From positions 1-5,523 of the forward strand of contig JAEWYA010000052.1 of NCBI GenBank assembly GCA_023395775.1: DNA of 5,523 nucleotides, written 5' to 3'. The stretch's first letter is position 1. Every line of letters begins with the position of its first letter. Source of the DNA: Bacillota bacterium (lineage in GTDB: Bacteria; Bacillota; Clostridia; Oscillospirales; Oscillospiraceae). Made by a program: the position numbers and the translations under genes. Shown here one piece after another: positions 1 to 5,523 of this stretch. Under the pieces are notes generated by a model. The model was not told the DNA's origin, ran no database searches, and saw only the letters and a list, made by a program, of their open reading frames with translations.

Positions 1-1926
1 CTGTAAGCCTGTGTTCAGGTCGGCGGCAATAGAGCGAAGGCTGAACTTGCCGTCGTTTGGCGGCGCGGTTAATCGGTCCTGGGGTGCGACATGCAGGGCG
101 GTGTGCTTCACAGCGCCGTTGGTATCGAGAAACTCCCGGCTCAGGTCCGCCACGGTCTGGCCCCGCCAGGTCATGACCATCCGCGGGCTCTCCGTCACCA
201 CGGCCACCTGATACGCCTCTAGATTCTCTTTCTCCGCGGCGGCGATGAATTTTCCGGCATTCTCCGGGGCCACCACCACCGCCATGCGCTCCTGGGATTC
301 GGAAATGGCAAGTTCTGTGCCGTCCAGACCCTCGTATTTCTTTCGCACGGCGTCAAGGTCGATGGAAAGGCCGTCCGCCAGTTCCCCGATGGCAACGCTG
401 ACGCCGCCTGCGCCAAAGTCGTTGCACCGTTTGATGAGGCGGGTCACGTCTCCGTCCCGGAACAGGCGCTGAATTTTCCGTTCCTCCGGGGCATTGCCCT
501 TCTGGACCTCGCTGGCCATGGTGGTCAGGGACTTTTGGTTGTGGCTTTTGGACGCGCCGGTGGCGCCGCCGATACCGTCCCGGCCCGTGCGCCCGCCCAG
601 CAAAATCACCGTGTCGCCGGGGACGGGGCGCTCCCGGACTATGTCCTTCGCGGGGGCTGCGCCCACCACGGCCCCTACCTCCAAGTGCTTAGCGACGTAT
701 CCGGGGTGATAAAGCTCATTGACAAGGCCGGTGGCAAGGCCAATCTGGTTGCCGTAGGAGGAGTAGCCCGCCGCCGCCGTCTGGGCCAGCTTCCGCTGGG
801 GGAGCTTTCCGGGGATGGTCTCGCTCAGGGGTGCGCGGGGGTCGCCGCAGCCGGTGAGCCGCATGGCTTGGTATACGTAGGCCCGGCCGGACAGAGGGTC
901 CCGGATGCACCCGCCGATGCAGGTGGCCGCGCCGCCGAAGGGCTCGATCTCCGTGGGGTGGTTGTGAGTCTCGTTTTTGAACATCAAGAGCCAGTCCTGA
1001 ACCTCGCCGTCCACCGTGGCGGCAACGTGGATGGAACAGGCGTTGATCTCCTCGCTCTGGTCAAGGTTTTGCAAAATGCCCCGCTTTTTCAGCGCCTTTG
1101 CCCCGATGGTGGCTATGTCCATCAGCGTCTGGGGGCGGAGTTTTGTCTTTTCCGCACCGTAGACCTCTTCCCGGGCGGCGAGATACCGAACATAAGCCGC
1201 TTCCACCCTCGGGTCCAGAATCTCCACCTTGTCGATGTGGGTGGAGAAGGTGGTGTGGCGGCAGTGGTCTGACCAATAGGTGTCCACCACCCGAATCTCC
1301 GTCACGGTAGGGTCCCGGTGCTCCGTATCCCGGAAGTGGGCCTGCAAAAACTTTAGGTCGTCCAGATCCATGGCAAGCCCCATGGAGTCAAGCAAAGCGG
1401 AGAGGCCCGCTTCGTCCAGCCCTGTGAACCCGGCAACAGTCTCCACGGCGGGGGGAACGGGATGTTCCACCAAGAGCGTTTCCGCTTCGTCCAGCGACGC
1501 CTCCCGGGCCTCCACGGGGTTGATGACATACTGCTTGATTTTTTCCGTGTCCTCCGGCGTCAGCGTCCCGGAGAGCAGGTAGACCTTGGCGGTGCGAACG
1601 ATGGGGCGCTCGCTGCCGGTGAGCAGCTGGATACACTGGGCGGCGGAGTCCGCCCGCTGGTCAAATTGACCGGGGAGAGACTCCACGGCGAATACGGTTT
1701 CCCCCGCGGGGAGAGCGGCGTACACGTCGTCCACCTGGGGTTCCGAGAATACGGCGTTCACCGCCCGCCGGAAATCCTCCGGGGAGAGGCCCTCCGCGTC
1801 GTAGCGATTCACAAGCCGCAGCCCCGTCAGGGCGGAGATGCCCAAAACGGTCCTCAGTTCGTTCAGCAGCGCCGCGGCGCTTTGCCGGAGAGGCTCCTTT
1901 TTTTCCACGTAAACGCGTTGTACCAT
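1..1926 (-). CDS. purL: Phosphoribosylformylglycinamidine synthase, long single-chain form, N-terminal 642 residues, cut by the window edge
   Basis: PurL converts FGAR, glutamine and ATP to FGAM, the fourth step of purine synthesis. The frame is open from the ATG at 1926 to base 1 (642 complete codons), so the C-terminal part is missing; clostridial single-chain forms run to about 1,240 residues. The beginning (MVQRVYVEKKEPLRQSAAAL, then the LNELRTVLGI stretch at 21-30) resembles a PurS-like N-terminal region, with FSEPQVDDVY (60-69) and LPGQFDQRADSAAQCIQ (84-100). The first AIRS-like synthetase half shows DTYWSDHCRHTTF (215-227), LMFKNETHNHPTEIEPFGG (314-332), AAGYSSYGNQIGLATG (385-400), ILLGGRTGRDGIGGATGASK (441-460), EVQKGNAPEERKIQRLFR (473-490) and CNDFGAGGVSVAIGELADG (501-519). 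The second synthetase half and the C-terminal glutamine amidotransferase domain, expected in this form, are outside the window. It is not the PurS/PurQ/small-PurL type. No stop or frameshift occurs in the visible part. Confidence 0.95.
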   Translation of the reverse strand, partial: MVQRVYVEKKEPLRQSAAALLNELRTVLGISALTGLRLVNRYDAEGLSPEDFRRAVNAVFSEPQVDDVYAALPAGETVFAVESLPGQFDQRADSAAQCIQLLTGSERPIVRTAKVYLLSGTLTPEDTEKIKQYVINPVEAREASLDEAETLLVEHPVPPAVETVAGFTGLDEAGLSALLDSMGLAMDLDDLKFLQAHFRDTEHRDPTVTEIRVVDTYWSDHCRHTTFSTHIDKVEILDPRVEAAYVRYLAAREEVYGAEKTKLRPQTLMDIATIGAKALKKRGILQNLDQSEEINACSIHVAATVDGEVQDWLLMFKNETHNHPTEIEPFGGAATCIGGCIRDPLSGRAYVYQAMRLTGCGDPRAPLSETIPGKLPQRKLAQTAAAGYSSYGNQIGLATGLVNELYHPGYVAKHLEVGAVVGAAPAKDIVRERPVPGDTVILLGGRTGRDGIGGATGASKSHNQKSLTTMASEVQKGNAPEERKIQRLFRDGDVTRLIKRCNDFGAGGVSVAIGELADGLSIDLDAVRKKYEGLDGTELAISESQERMAVVVAPENAGKFIAAAEKENLEAYQVAVVTESPRMVMTWRGQTVADLSREFLDTNGAVKHTALHVAPQDRLTAPPNDGKFSLRSIAADLNTGLQ

Positions 1927-3204
1927 TTATTGTTCCTCCATCACGGCCAGCGCCCGCCGACCGATGTCGTGTCTCATGAAAGCGCTCTCAAACCGGATGG
2001 CCTCGGCGGCGGTATAGGCGTCCGCCAGAGCCTCCTTCAGCGTGGGCGCAGCGGCGGCAACGCCCAGCACCCGTCCGCCGGAGGTGACCAGGCTGCCGTT
2101 TTCAAGCCGGTCCCCGGCGTGGTAAAGCGTCACGTTGGACGGCAGAGCCTCCGGCAGAGTCATGACCCTGCCCTTTTCGTAGGGCCCCGGATAGCCGCCG
2201 GAGGCCAGAATCACGCAGGCCGCCGCACCGGACCGCCACTCCACGTTTAATTCCGCCAGTGTCTCGTTTTCCACCGCCTGCATCACCGTCAGCAGATCGG
2301 TTTTCAACAGGGGCAGCACCACCTGCGTCTCCGGGTCGCCGAAACGGCAGTTGTATTCGATGACCTTGGGGCCGTCGGGGGTGAGCATCAGCCCGAAGTA
2401 AAGGCAGCCCTTGAACGGGCAGCCCTCCGCCCGCATGGCGGCGAGGGTGGGCTGGAAGATGGTCTTCATGCAAAGCTCGGCAATTTCCGGCGTGTAGCAG
2501 GGATTGGGAGCAATGGCGCCCATGCCGCCGGTGTTGGGGCCGGTATCGCCGTCTCTCGCTCGCTTGTGATCCATGGAGGAGACCATGGGGGCGATGGCGG
2601 TCCCGTCGGTAAAGGCCAGCACGCTGACCTCCGGCCCGGTGAGAAACTCCTCAATCACGATTTCATTGCCGGATGCGCCGAAGACCTTGTCCTCCATGAT
2701 GGCCTTTACCGACGATTCCGCCTCGGCGTAGGTTTGGGGAATGAGGACGCCCTTGCCCAGAGCGAGGCCGTCGGCCTTGACCACGGTGGGGTATTTGACG
2801 GCCTTCAGATATTCCAACGCCGTTTTCGGGTCATTGAACACAGCGTAGTCCGCTGTGGGAATGTTGTATTTTTTCATGAGGTTTTTGGAGAAGACCTTGC
2901 TGGATTCAATCCGCGCGGCCTTTGCATCCGGCCCGAAGCAGGGAATGCCCGCCTCGTGGAGCCGGTCCACGCACCCCAGAGCCAGGGGGTCGTCCGGAGC
3001 CACCACGGCAAAATCGACCGTGTGACTTTTGGCAAAGTTCACAATGGCGGAAATATCCTTGGCGCCAATGTCCACGCACTCAGCGTCGGCGGCGATGCCG
3101 CCGTTTCCCGGCAGCGCATAGACCGTGGAAACGCGTGGGTTTTCTTTCAGCTTTTTAATGATGGCGTGTTCGCGGCCGCCGCTGCCGATGACCAAAATGT
3201 TCAT
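1927..3204 (-). CDS. purD: Phosphoribosylamine-glycine ligase (GAR synthetase)
   Basis: PurD joins glycine to 5-phosphoribosylamine using ATP, forming GAR, the second step of purine synthesis. The product is 425 residues, the usual length for a bacterial monofunctional PurD. The N-terminal nucleotide-binding-like domain begins MNILVIGSGGREHAI (1-15), with VVAPDDPLALGCVD (67-80) nearby. The ATP-grasp region includes PTVVKADGLALGKGV (139-153), IEEFLTGPEVSVLAFTDG (184-201), DHKRARDGDTGPNTGGMGA (212-230) and the metal and ATP-binding stretch EYNCRFGDPETQVVLP (283-298). The C-terminal domain carries GGRVLGVAA (376-384). The start at 3204 has a GAGGAGG site 5 bases upstream and places GSGGREH exactly where the family has it. 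The TAA stop at 1929-1927 directly touches the purL ATG. purD is the only gene here preceded by a long spacer, so its expression could differ from purM-purN-purH; that is inference. No abnormal residues seen. Confidence 0.97.
   Translation of the reverse strand: MNILVIGSGGREHAIIKKLKENPRVSTVYALPGNGGIAADAECVDIGAKDISAIVNFAKSHTVDFAVVAPDDPLALGCVDRLHEAGIPCFGPDAKAARIESSKVFSKNLMKKYNIPTADYAVFNDPKTALEYLKAVKYPTVVKADGLALGKGVLIPQTYAEAESSVKAIMEDKVFGASGNEIVIEEFLTGPEVSVLAFTDGTAIAPMVSSMDHKRARDGDTGPNTGGMGAIAPNPCYTPEIAELCMKTIFQPTLAAMRAEGCPFKGCLYFGLMLTPDGPKVIEYNCRFGDPETQVVLPLLKTDLLTVMQAVENETLAELNVEWRSGAAACVILASGGYPGPYEKGRVMTLPEALPSNVTLYHAGDRLENGSLVTSGGRVLGVAAAAPTLKEALADAYTAAEAIRFESAFMRHDIGRRALAVMEEQ
1936..1940 (-). 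promoter_or_regulatory. Shine-Dalgarno site of purL, within the purD 3' end
   Basis: GGAGG at 1940-1936 lies in the last purD codons (encoding MEEQ), 9 bases before the purL ATG at 1926. The purD TAA is immediately followed by the purL ATG with no base between. Termination and re-initiation at this junction are therefore likely coupled. Confidence 0.85.
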
Positions 3205-3209
3205 AAGGT

Positions 3210-3216
3210 CCTCCTC
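3210..3216 (-). promoter_or_regulatory. Shine-Dalgarno site of purD
   Basis: The mRNA reads GAGGAGG, then 5 bases, then the ATG at 3204. This near-perfect site fixes the purD start and argues against an in-frame upstream TTG at 3291, which lies inside the repeat region. Unlike the other genes here, purD cannot borrow ribosomes from an abutting upstream gene, which fits its having the strongest site. Confidence 0.88.
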
Positions 3217-3230
3217 ATGTGGAAATTTGC

Positions 3231-3241
3231 TGAGTAACTCA
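3231..3241. other. Short palindrome TGAGTAACTCA upstream of purD
   Basis: Five-base arms TGAGT and ACTCA surround a central A, 27 bases upstream of the purD start codon and just outside the left direct repeat. It could be a protein-binding half-site pair or a small stem near the ribosome binding site. I do not recognise it as a known operator, and an 11-base palindrome can arise by chance. Confidence 0.3.
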
Positions 3242-3242
3242 A

Positions 3243-3382
3243 ATGGAGCGGACTTTGCGCCAAACGCATCCCCGTCTTGTCTCCGACGCAAAGTAAGTGA
3301 AGCGTTTGCGGAGGAAGAGGAAGAGCAAGGGAGCGAAAGCAGTTTTCGCCGAAAGGCGGAAACGGATGGAGCGGACTTTGCG
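3243..3382. repeat. 17-bp perfect direct repeat, 123-bp period, bracketing a possible repeat element
   Basis: The plus-strand sequence ATGGAGCGGACTTTGCG occurs at 3243-3259 and again, identically, at 3366-3382. The distance from one copy to the next is 123 bp, which leaves 106 bp between them. The flanks differ (CCAAACGC after the first, ATGACTTA after the second), so the identity ends sharply. The right copy ends 5 bases from the purH stop codon. One reading is a full 123-bp unit plus the start of a second from a tandem or interspersed repeat family. Another is an insertion flanked by a long duplication. The sequence alone does not decide between them. Confidence 0.75.
3342..3363 (+). other. 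9-bp hairpin with GAAA tetraloop inside the purH-purD spacer
   Basis: On the plus strand GTTTTCGCC (3342-3350) pairs with GGCGGAAAC (3355-3363) around the loop GAAA (3351-3354), with a single G-U pair (3346 with 3359). On the minus strand, which is the operon mRNA, the same position becomes a C-A mismatch and the loop reads TTTC, so the fold is better as plus-strand RNA. A competing 6-bp stem, GCGAAA (3333-3338) with TTTCGC (3344-3349), uses the same left arm. No T-run follows, so it is not a standard terminator. Confidence 0.6.
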
Positions 3383-3387
3383 ATGAC

Positions 3388-4566
3388 TTAGTGGTGGAAC
3401 AGCCGCATGCCTGTAAAGCACATCGTCATGCCGTACTTGTCGGCGGTGGCGATCACATGGTCGTCTCGGATGGAGCCGCCCGGTTCCGCGATAAACTGCA
3501 CGCCGGACTTGTGCGCCCGCTCCACGTTGTCCCCAAAGGGGAAAAACGCGTCAGATCCGCAGGTGACGCCGGACTGAGCCGCGATCCACTCTTTTTTCTC
3601 CGCTGCCGTCAGCGGCTCGGGCTGCGTTTTGAATGTGTCCTGCCACACGCCGTCGGCCAAAAGGTCCTCGTATTCGTCGGAGAGGTAAATGTCAATGGCG
3701 TTGTCCCGGTCGGGGCGGCGGATGCCCTCCGCAAAGGGCAGAGCCAAGACCTTTGGATGCTGCCGAAGCGCCCAGTGATCCGCCTTGGTTCCGGCCAGAC
3801 GCGTGCAGTGGATGCGGCTTTGCTGGCCCGCGCCGATGCCGATGGCTTGCCCGCCCTTCACGTAGCACACGGAGTTGGACTGGGTGTATTTCAGCGTGAT
3901 AAGCGCCAGCAGCATATCGGTCTTGGCGCTTTCCGGCAGGTCTTTGTTTTCCGTGACAATGTTGCGGAGCAGGGTCTCGTCAATTCGGAACTCATTCCGA
4001 CCCTGCTCAAAGGTGACACCGAACACGTCCTTCCGCTCCGTGGGGGCGGGAATATAGGCCGGGTCGATCTGGACGATGTTGTAATTGCCCTTCTTCTTCG
4101 CCTTCAAAATTTCCAGCGCCTCGGCGGTGTAGCCCGGGGCAATGACGCCGTCGGACACCTCCGGTTTGAGATAGGCGGCGGTGGCGGTGTCGCACACGTC
4201 GGACAATGCCGCCCAGTCGCCGTAGGAGCTGAGCCGGTCGGCGCCCCGGGCACGGATATAGGCGCAGGCAAGGGGCGAGAGCTCCGCGCCGCTATCCACG
4301 AAGTACATCTGCTTTTCAACCGTGCTCAGGGGCTTTCCCACGGCGGCGCCGGCGGGAGAGACATGCTTGAAGCTGGCGGCGGAGGGAAGATGGGTGGCGG
4401 CTTTCAGCTCCTTCACCAGCTGCCAGGAGTTCAGCGCGTCCAGAAAATTGATGTAGCCCGGTTTGCCGTTCAGAACGGCGATGGGCAGGCCGCCGCCGTC
4501 CTGCATGAAAATACGGGACGGTTTCTGATTGGGGTTGCAGCCGTATTTCAGTTCCAGTTCGTTCAT
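3388..4566 (-). CDS. purH: Stand-alone AICAR formyltransferase (purH-type, without IMP cyclohydrolase domain)
   Basis: The enzyme formylates AICAR to FAICAR with 10-formyltetrahydrofolate, the ninth step of purine synthesis. The product is 392 residues, against about 510-530 for the usual bifunctional PurH; the N-terminal MGS-like IMP cyclohydrolase domain is absent, since the protein starts directly with MNELELKYGCNPNQKP, the beginning of the transformylase part. Transformylase hallmarks are visible: FKHVSPAGAAVG (66-77) with the Lys67-His68 catalytic pair, YGDWAALSDVCD (115-126), LKYTQSNSVCYVKGGQ (225-240), IGIGAGQQSRIHC (242-254), SDAFFPFGDN (338-347) and QPGGSIRDD-like EPGGSIRDDHVIA (361-373). 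The start at 4566 has a good ribosome binding site 6 bases upstream and only 11 bases from purN. A 183-base spacer with repeats follows before purD. This short form is known from many Clostridia and is not a truncation; the cyclohydrolase must be a separate protein encoded elsewhere. Confidence 0.94.
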   Translation of the reverse strand: MNELELKYGCNPNQKPSRIFMQDGGGLPIAVLNGKPGYINFLDALNSWQLVKELKAATHLPSAASFKHVSPAGAAVGKPLSTVEKQMYFVDSGAELSPLACAYIRARGADRLSSYGDWAALSDVCDTATAAYLKPEVSDGVIAPGYTAEALEILKAKKKGNYNIVQIDPAYIPAPTERKDVFGVTFEQGRNEFRIDETLLRNIVTENKDLPESAKTDMLLALITLKYTQSNSVCYVKGGQAIGIGAGQQSRIHCTRLAGTKADHWALRQHPKVLALPFAEGIRRPDRDNAIDIYLSDEYEDLLADGVWQDTFKTQPEPLTAAEKKEWIAAQSGVTCGSDAFFPFGDNVERAHKSGVQFIAEPGGSIRDDHVIATADKYGMTMCFTGMRLFHH

Positions 4567-4572
4567 ATGCCT

Positions 4573-4579
4573 CTCCTTT
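4573..4579 (-). promoter_or_regulatory. Shine-Dalgarno site of purH
   Basis: The mRNA reads AAAGGAG, then 6 bases, then the ATG at 4566. The site begins within the purN TAA stop codon, so purN termination and purH initiation share the same bases. It supports 4566 as the purH start over an in-frame ATG at 4635 that lies inside purN. Confidence 0.85.
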
Positions 4580-5177
4580 ACTCCTGACTGAGTTGTTCGC
4601 ACAAAGTCTCCACCGCCCGGGGAAGCAGTTCCCATTCGGCCTGCTCCATCACCCGGCGCTGAAGGATTTCCGGCGTGTCGTCCGGCAGAATTTCCACCGC
4701 CTTTTGCAGCAGGATGCGACCGCCGTCCGGAATTTCATTCACCAGATGGACTGTGGCCCCGGTGAGCTTGACTCCGCGGCTGAGCGCCGCTTCGTGGACC
4801 TGGAGCCCGTAAAACCCCTTGCCGCAGAACGCGGGGATGAGGGAGGGGTGGATATTCACAATCCGCTCCGGCCATTGGGCCACAAAGTTCGCGGAGAGGA
4901 TGGAGAGAAACCCCGCCAAGACGATGAGATCGACGCGGTATTCCTTCAGACAGGCGGCGAGGGCATCTTCAAAGCCTGCCTGACCCAGCTCCTTTCGGGA
5001 CAGGGTCAGGGCGGGGACACCGTGCTTTTTCGCCCGCTCCACGGCATAGGCCCCAGTGGTGCCGGAGACCGCCAGGACAATTTCCCCGTGGGGAATGCGT
5101 CCGCTCTCCTGCGCACTCAGCAGAGCCTCCAGATTCGTGCCGCCGCCGGAGACCAGCACGGCGATCCGCTTCAGCAT
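4578..5177 (-). CDS. purN: Phosphoribosylglycinamide formyltransferase (GAR transformylase, 10-formyl-THF dependent)
   Basis: PurN transfers a formyl group from 10-formyltetrahydrofolate to GAR, giving FGAR, the third step of purine synthesis. The protein is 199 residues, a normal length for the family. It opens with the phosphate-binding stretch VLVSGGGTNLEALL (7-20). The catalytic set is present by alignment to the E. coli enzyme: Asn108 and His110 in the NIHPSL motif (108-113) and the Asp at 151 in the IPDGG loop. The IPAFCGKGFYGLQVHEAAL stretch (114-132) resembles clostridial PurN proteins. The ATG at 5177 is chosen because the SGGGTN loop falls at the normal distance from it and it overlaps the purM stop by 7 bases. 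The TAA stop at 4580-4578 is 11 bases before the purH start, so the genes form one transcription unit. This is the folate-dependent enzyme, not the formate-using PurT. I see nothing defective. Confidence 0.97.
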   Translation of the reverse strand: MLKRIAVLVSGGGTNLEALLSAQESGRIPHGEIVLAVSGTTGAYAVERAKKHGVPALTLSRKELGQAGFEDALAACLKEYRVDLIVLAGFLSILSANFVAQWPERIVNIHPSLIPAFCGKGFYGLQVHEAALSRGVKLTGATVHLVNEIPDGGRILLQKAVEILPDDTPEILQRRVMEQAEWELLPRAVETLCEQLSQE

Positions 5178-5523
5178 AGAGATACCTTTTCCTCCCCAGC
5201 GACGATTTCACCGATGGGATAGGCGGCGCAGCGGTTGGCGCGGAGAGCCTCCAGCGCATGGCCGGCGGTCTCCTTGGAGGCGATGACCGTCATGCCCACG
5301 CCCATGTTGTAGGTGTTGAACATCTCTCGCTCCGAAACGCCGCCCATAGAGGCCAGCATTTTGAAAATGGGGGGCGTTTTCAAAGTGGCTTTCTCAATTT
5401 TTGCACACAAGCCGTCGGGAATCGACCGGGGAACATTTTCAAAAAACCCGCCGCCGGTGATGTGACTGACGCCATGGATCTCCGCGGCATCCAGCGCGGC
5501 CAGAACGGGCTTTACATAGAGCT
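5171..5523 (-). CDS. purM: Phosphoribosylformylglycinamidine cyclo-ligase (AIR synthetase), C-terminal part, cut by the window edge
   Basis: PurM closes the imidazole ring: FGAM plus ATP gives AIR, ADP and phosphate, in the cytoplasm. Only the last 116 residues plus a TGA stop are visible; the family is usually about 340-350 residues, so roughly the first two thirds lie beyond the right edge. What can be seen is the C-terminal domain of the AIRS/PurM fold: the signature HITGGGFFENVPR at visible residues 20-32, then PPIFKMLASMGGVSEREMF (50-68) and the FNTYNMGVGM stretch (68-77) that is strongly conserved in PurM. The ATP-binding N-terminal half is not in view. The frame is open to the edge, and the TGA at 5173-5171 lies inside the start of purN, giving a 7-base overlap typical of translationally coupled genes. 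Identity is secure; the start cannot be given. Confidence 0.96.
   Translation of the reverse strand, partial: LYVKPVLAALDAAEIHGVSHITGGGFFENVPRSIPDGLCAKIEKATLKTPPIFKMLASMGGVSEREMFNTYNMGVGMTVIASKETAGHALEALRANRCAAYPIGEIVAGEEKVSLC
5185..5195 (-). promoter_or_regulatory. Ribosome binding region of purN, inside purM
   Basis: Upstream of the purN ATG (5177) the mRNA reads GGGGAGGAAAAGG. The strong GGAGG core (5195-5191) lies 13 bases from the ATG, farther than usual. The weaker AAAAGG (5190-5185) sits at a normal 7 bases. Both lie in the last purM codons. With the 7-base purM/purN overlap this suggests that purN relies at least partly on ribosomes finishing purM. The coupling is inference. Confidence 0.6.

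Larger units (their letters stand above)
3205..3387. other. Repeat-containing spacer between purH and purD
   Basis: This 183-base gap is the only sizable non-coding stretch; the other junctions have overlaps or gaps of 0-11 bases. It holds a 17-bp direct repeat, a hairpin, a purine-rich tract (3310-3325), an 11-base palindrome and the purD ribosome binding site. No T-run follows any hairpin on the minus strand, so I do not see an intrinsic terminator, and I see no convincing -10/-35 pair for an internal purD promoter. Short open frames cross it on both strands, but they have no ribosome binding sites or recognisable protein and are probably by-products of the repeat. Confidence 0.8.

Noticed and set aside
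3205..3291. An upstream in-frame TTG start for purD at 3291, adding 29 residues.
   Set aside because: The extra residues come from repeat sequence, there is no ribosome site before it, and the ATG at 3204 has GAGGAGG and gives the family's normal N-terminus.
3342..3363. Intrinsic terminator between purH and purD.
   Set aside because: The hairpin has no following T-run on either strand, and the genes on both sides belong to the same pathway and direction.
3243..3382. CRISPR array or insertion sequence.
   Set aside because: There are only two 17-bp copies with a 106-base gap, no transposase, and no terminal inverted repeats bounding the element.
3239..3421. Small frames crossing the purH-purD spacer: minus strand 3421-3239 (60 codons) and plus strand 3125-3391 (88 codons).
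   Set aside because: They run partly through purH or purD, lack ribosome binding sites, and their recurring peptides (RKVRSI; NGADFA and DGADFA) simply reflect the 123-bp DNA repeat.
3391..4587. A 398-codon plus-strand open frame that mirrors purH almost exactly, and other long plus-strand frames at 535-1272, 1462-2250, 2566-3237 and 4593-5222.
   Set aside because: All are in codon-aligned antisense register with the real genes. In that register a stop needs a TTA, CTA or TCA codon in the sense gene, which are rare in GC-rich genes, so long antisense frames are expected. The translations resemble no known family.
4567..4635. An upstream in-frame ATG for purH at 4635, adding 23 residues.
   Set aside because: It lies inside the purN coding region; the start at 4566 has a good ribosome site and matches the usual beginning of this enzyme class.
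5171..5523. purM starting at an internal ATG at 5410 as a 79-residue gene.
   Set aside because: The frame continues upstream to the window edge with conserved PurM sequence (HITGGGFFENVPR), so this is an internal methionine of a gene cut by the window.

Overview
The window is a stretch of GC-rich bacterial DNA (by eye about 60% GC) that is almost entirely filled by one minus-strand operon for de novo purine synthesis. In transcription order (right to left) it carries purM (3' end only), purN, a stand-alone AICAR transformylase (purH-type), purD and the first 642 codons of a long single-chain purL. The gene order, the short AICAR transformylase without an IMP cyclohydrolase domain, and the single-chain PurL with a PurS-like N-terminus all fit the class Clostridia (Bacillota). 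The high GC suggests something near Oscillospiraceae, but that placement is inference from protein style, not a database result.

Layout: purM 5523-5171 runs off the right edge and overlaps purN by 7 bases. purN is 5177-4578. An 11-base gap separates it from purH (4566-3388). A 183-base spacer (3387-3205) follows, then purD (3204-1927). purL starts on the base right after the purD stop codon (1926) and is still open at base 1. All reading frames are intact; I see no frameshift or internal stop. No promoter, terminator or leader riboswitch for the operon is visible, because its 5' and 3' ends lie outside the window.

How the genes work together: PurD makes GAR from phosphoribosylamine and glycine, PurN formylates it to FGAR, PurL amidates that to FGAM, and PurM closes the ring to AIR. 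After steps encoded elsewhere, the purH-type enzyme formylates AICAR to FAICAR. The final closure to IMP needs an IMP cyclohydrolase that is not encoded in this window.

The only non-routine DNA is the purH-purD spacer. It contains a perfect 17-bp direct repeat with a period of 123 bp, a 9-bp hairpin with a GAAA loop, and several interleaved self-complementary segments. It looks like a small interspersed or tandem repeat element lodged between two operon genes. I found no sign of a new defence, mobile or biosynthetic system; the rest of the window is ordinary housekeeping metabolism.
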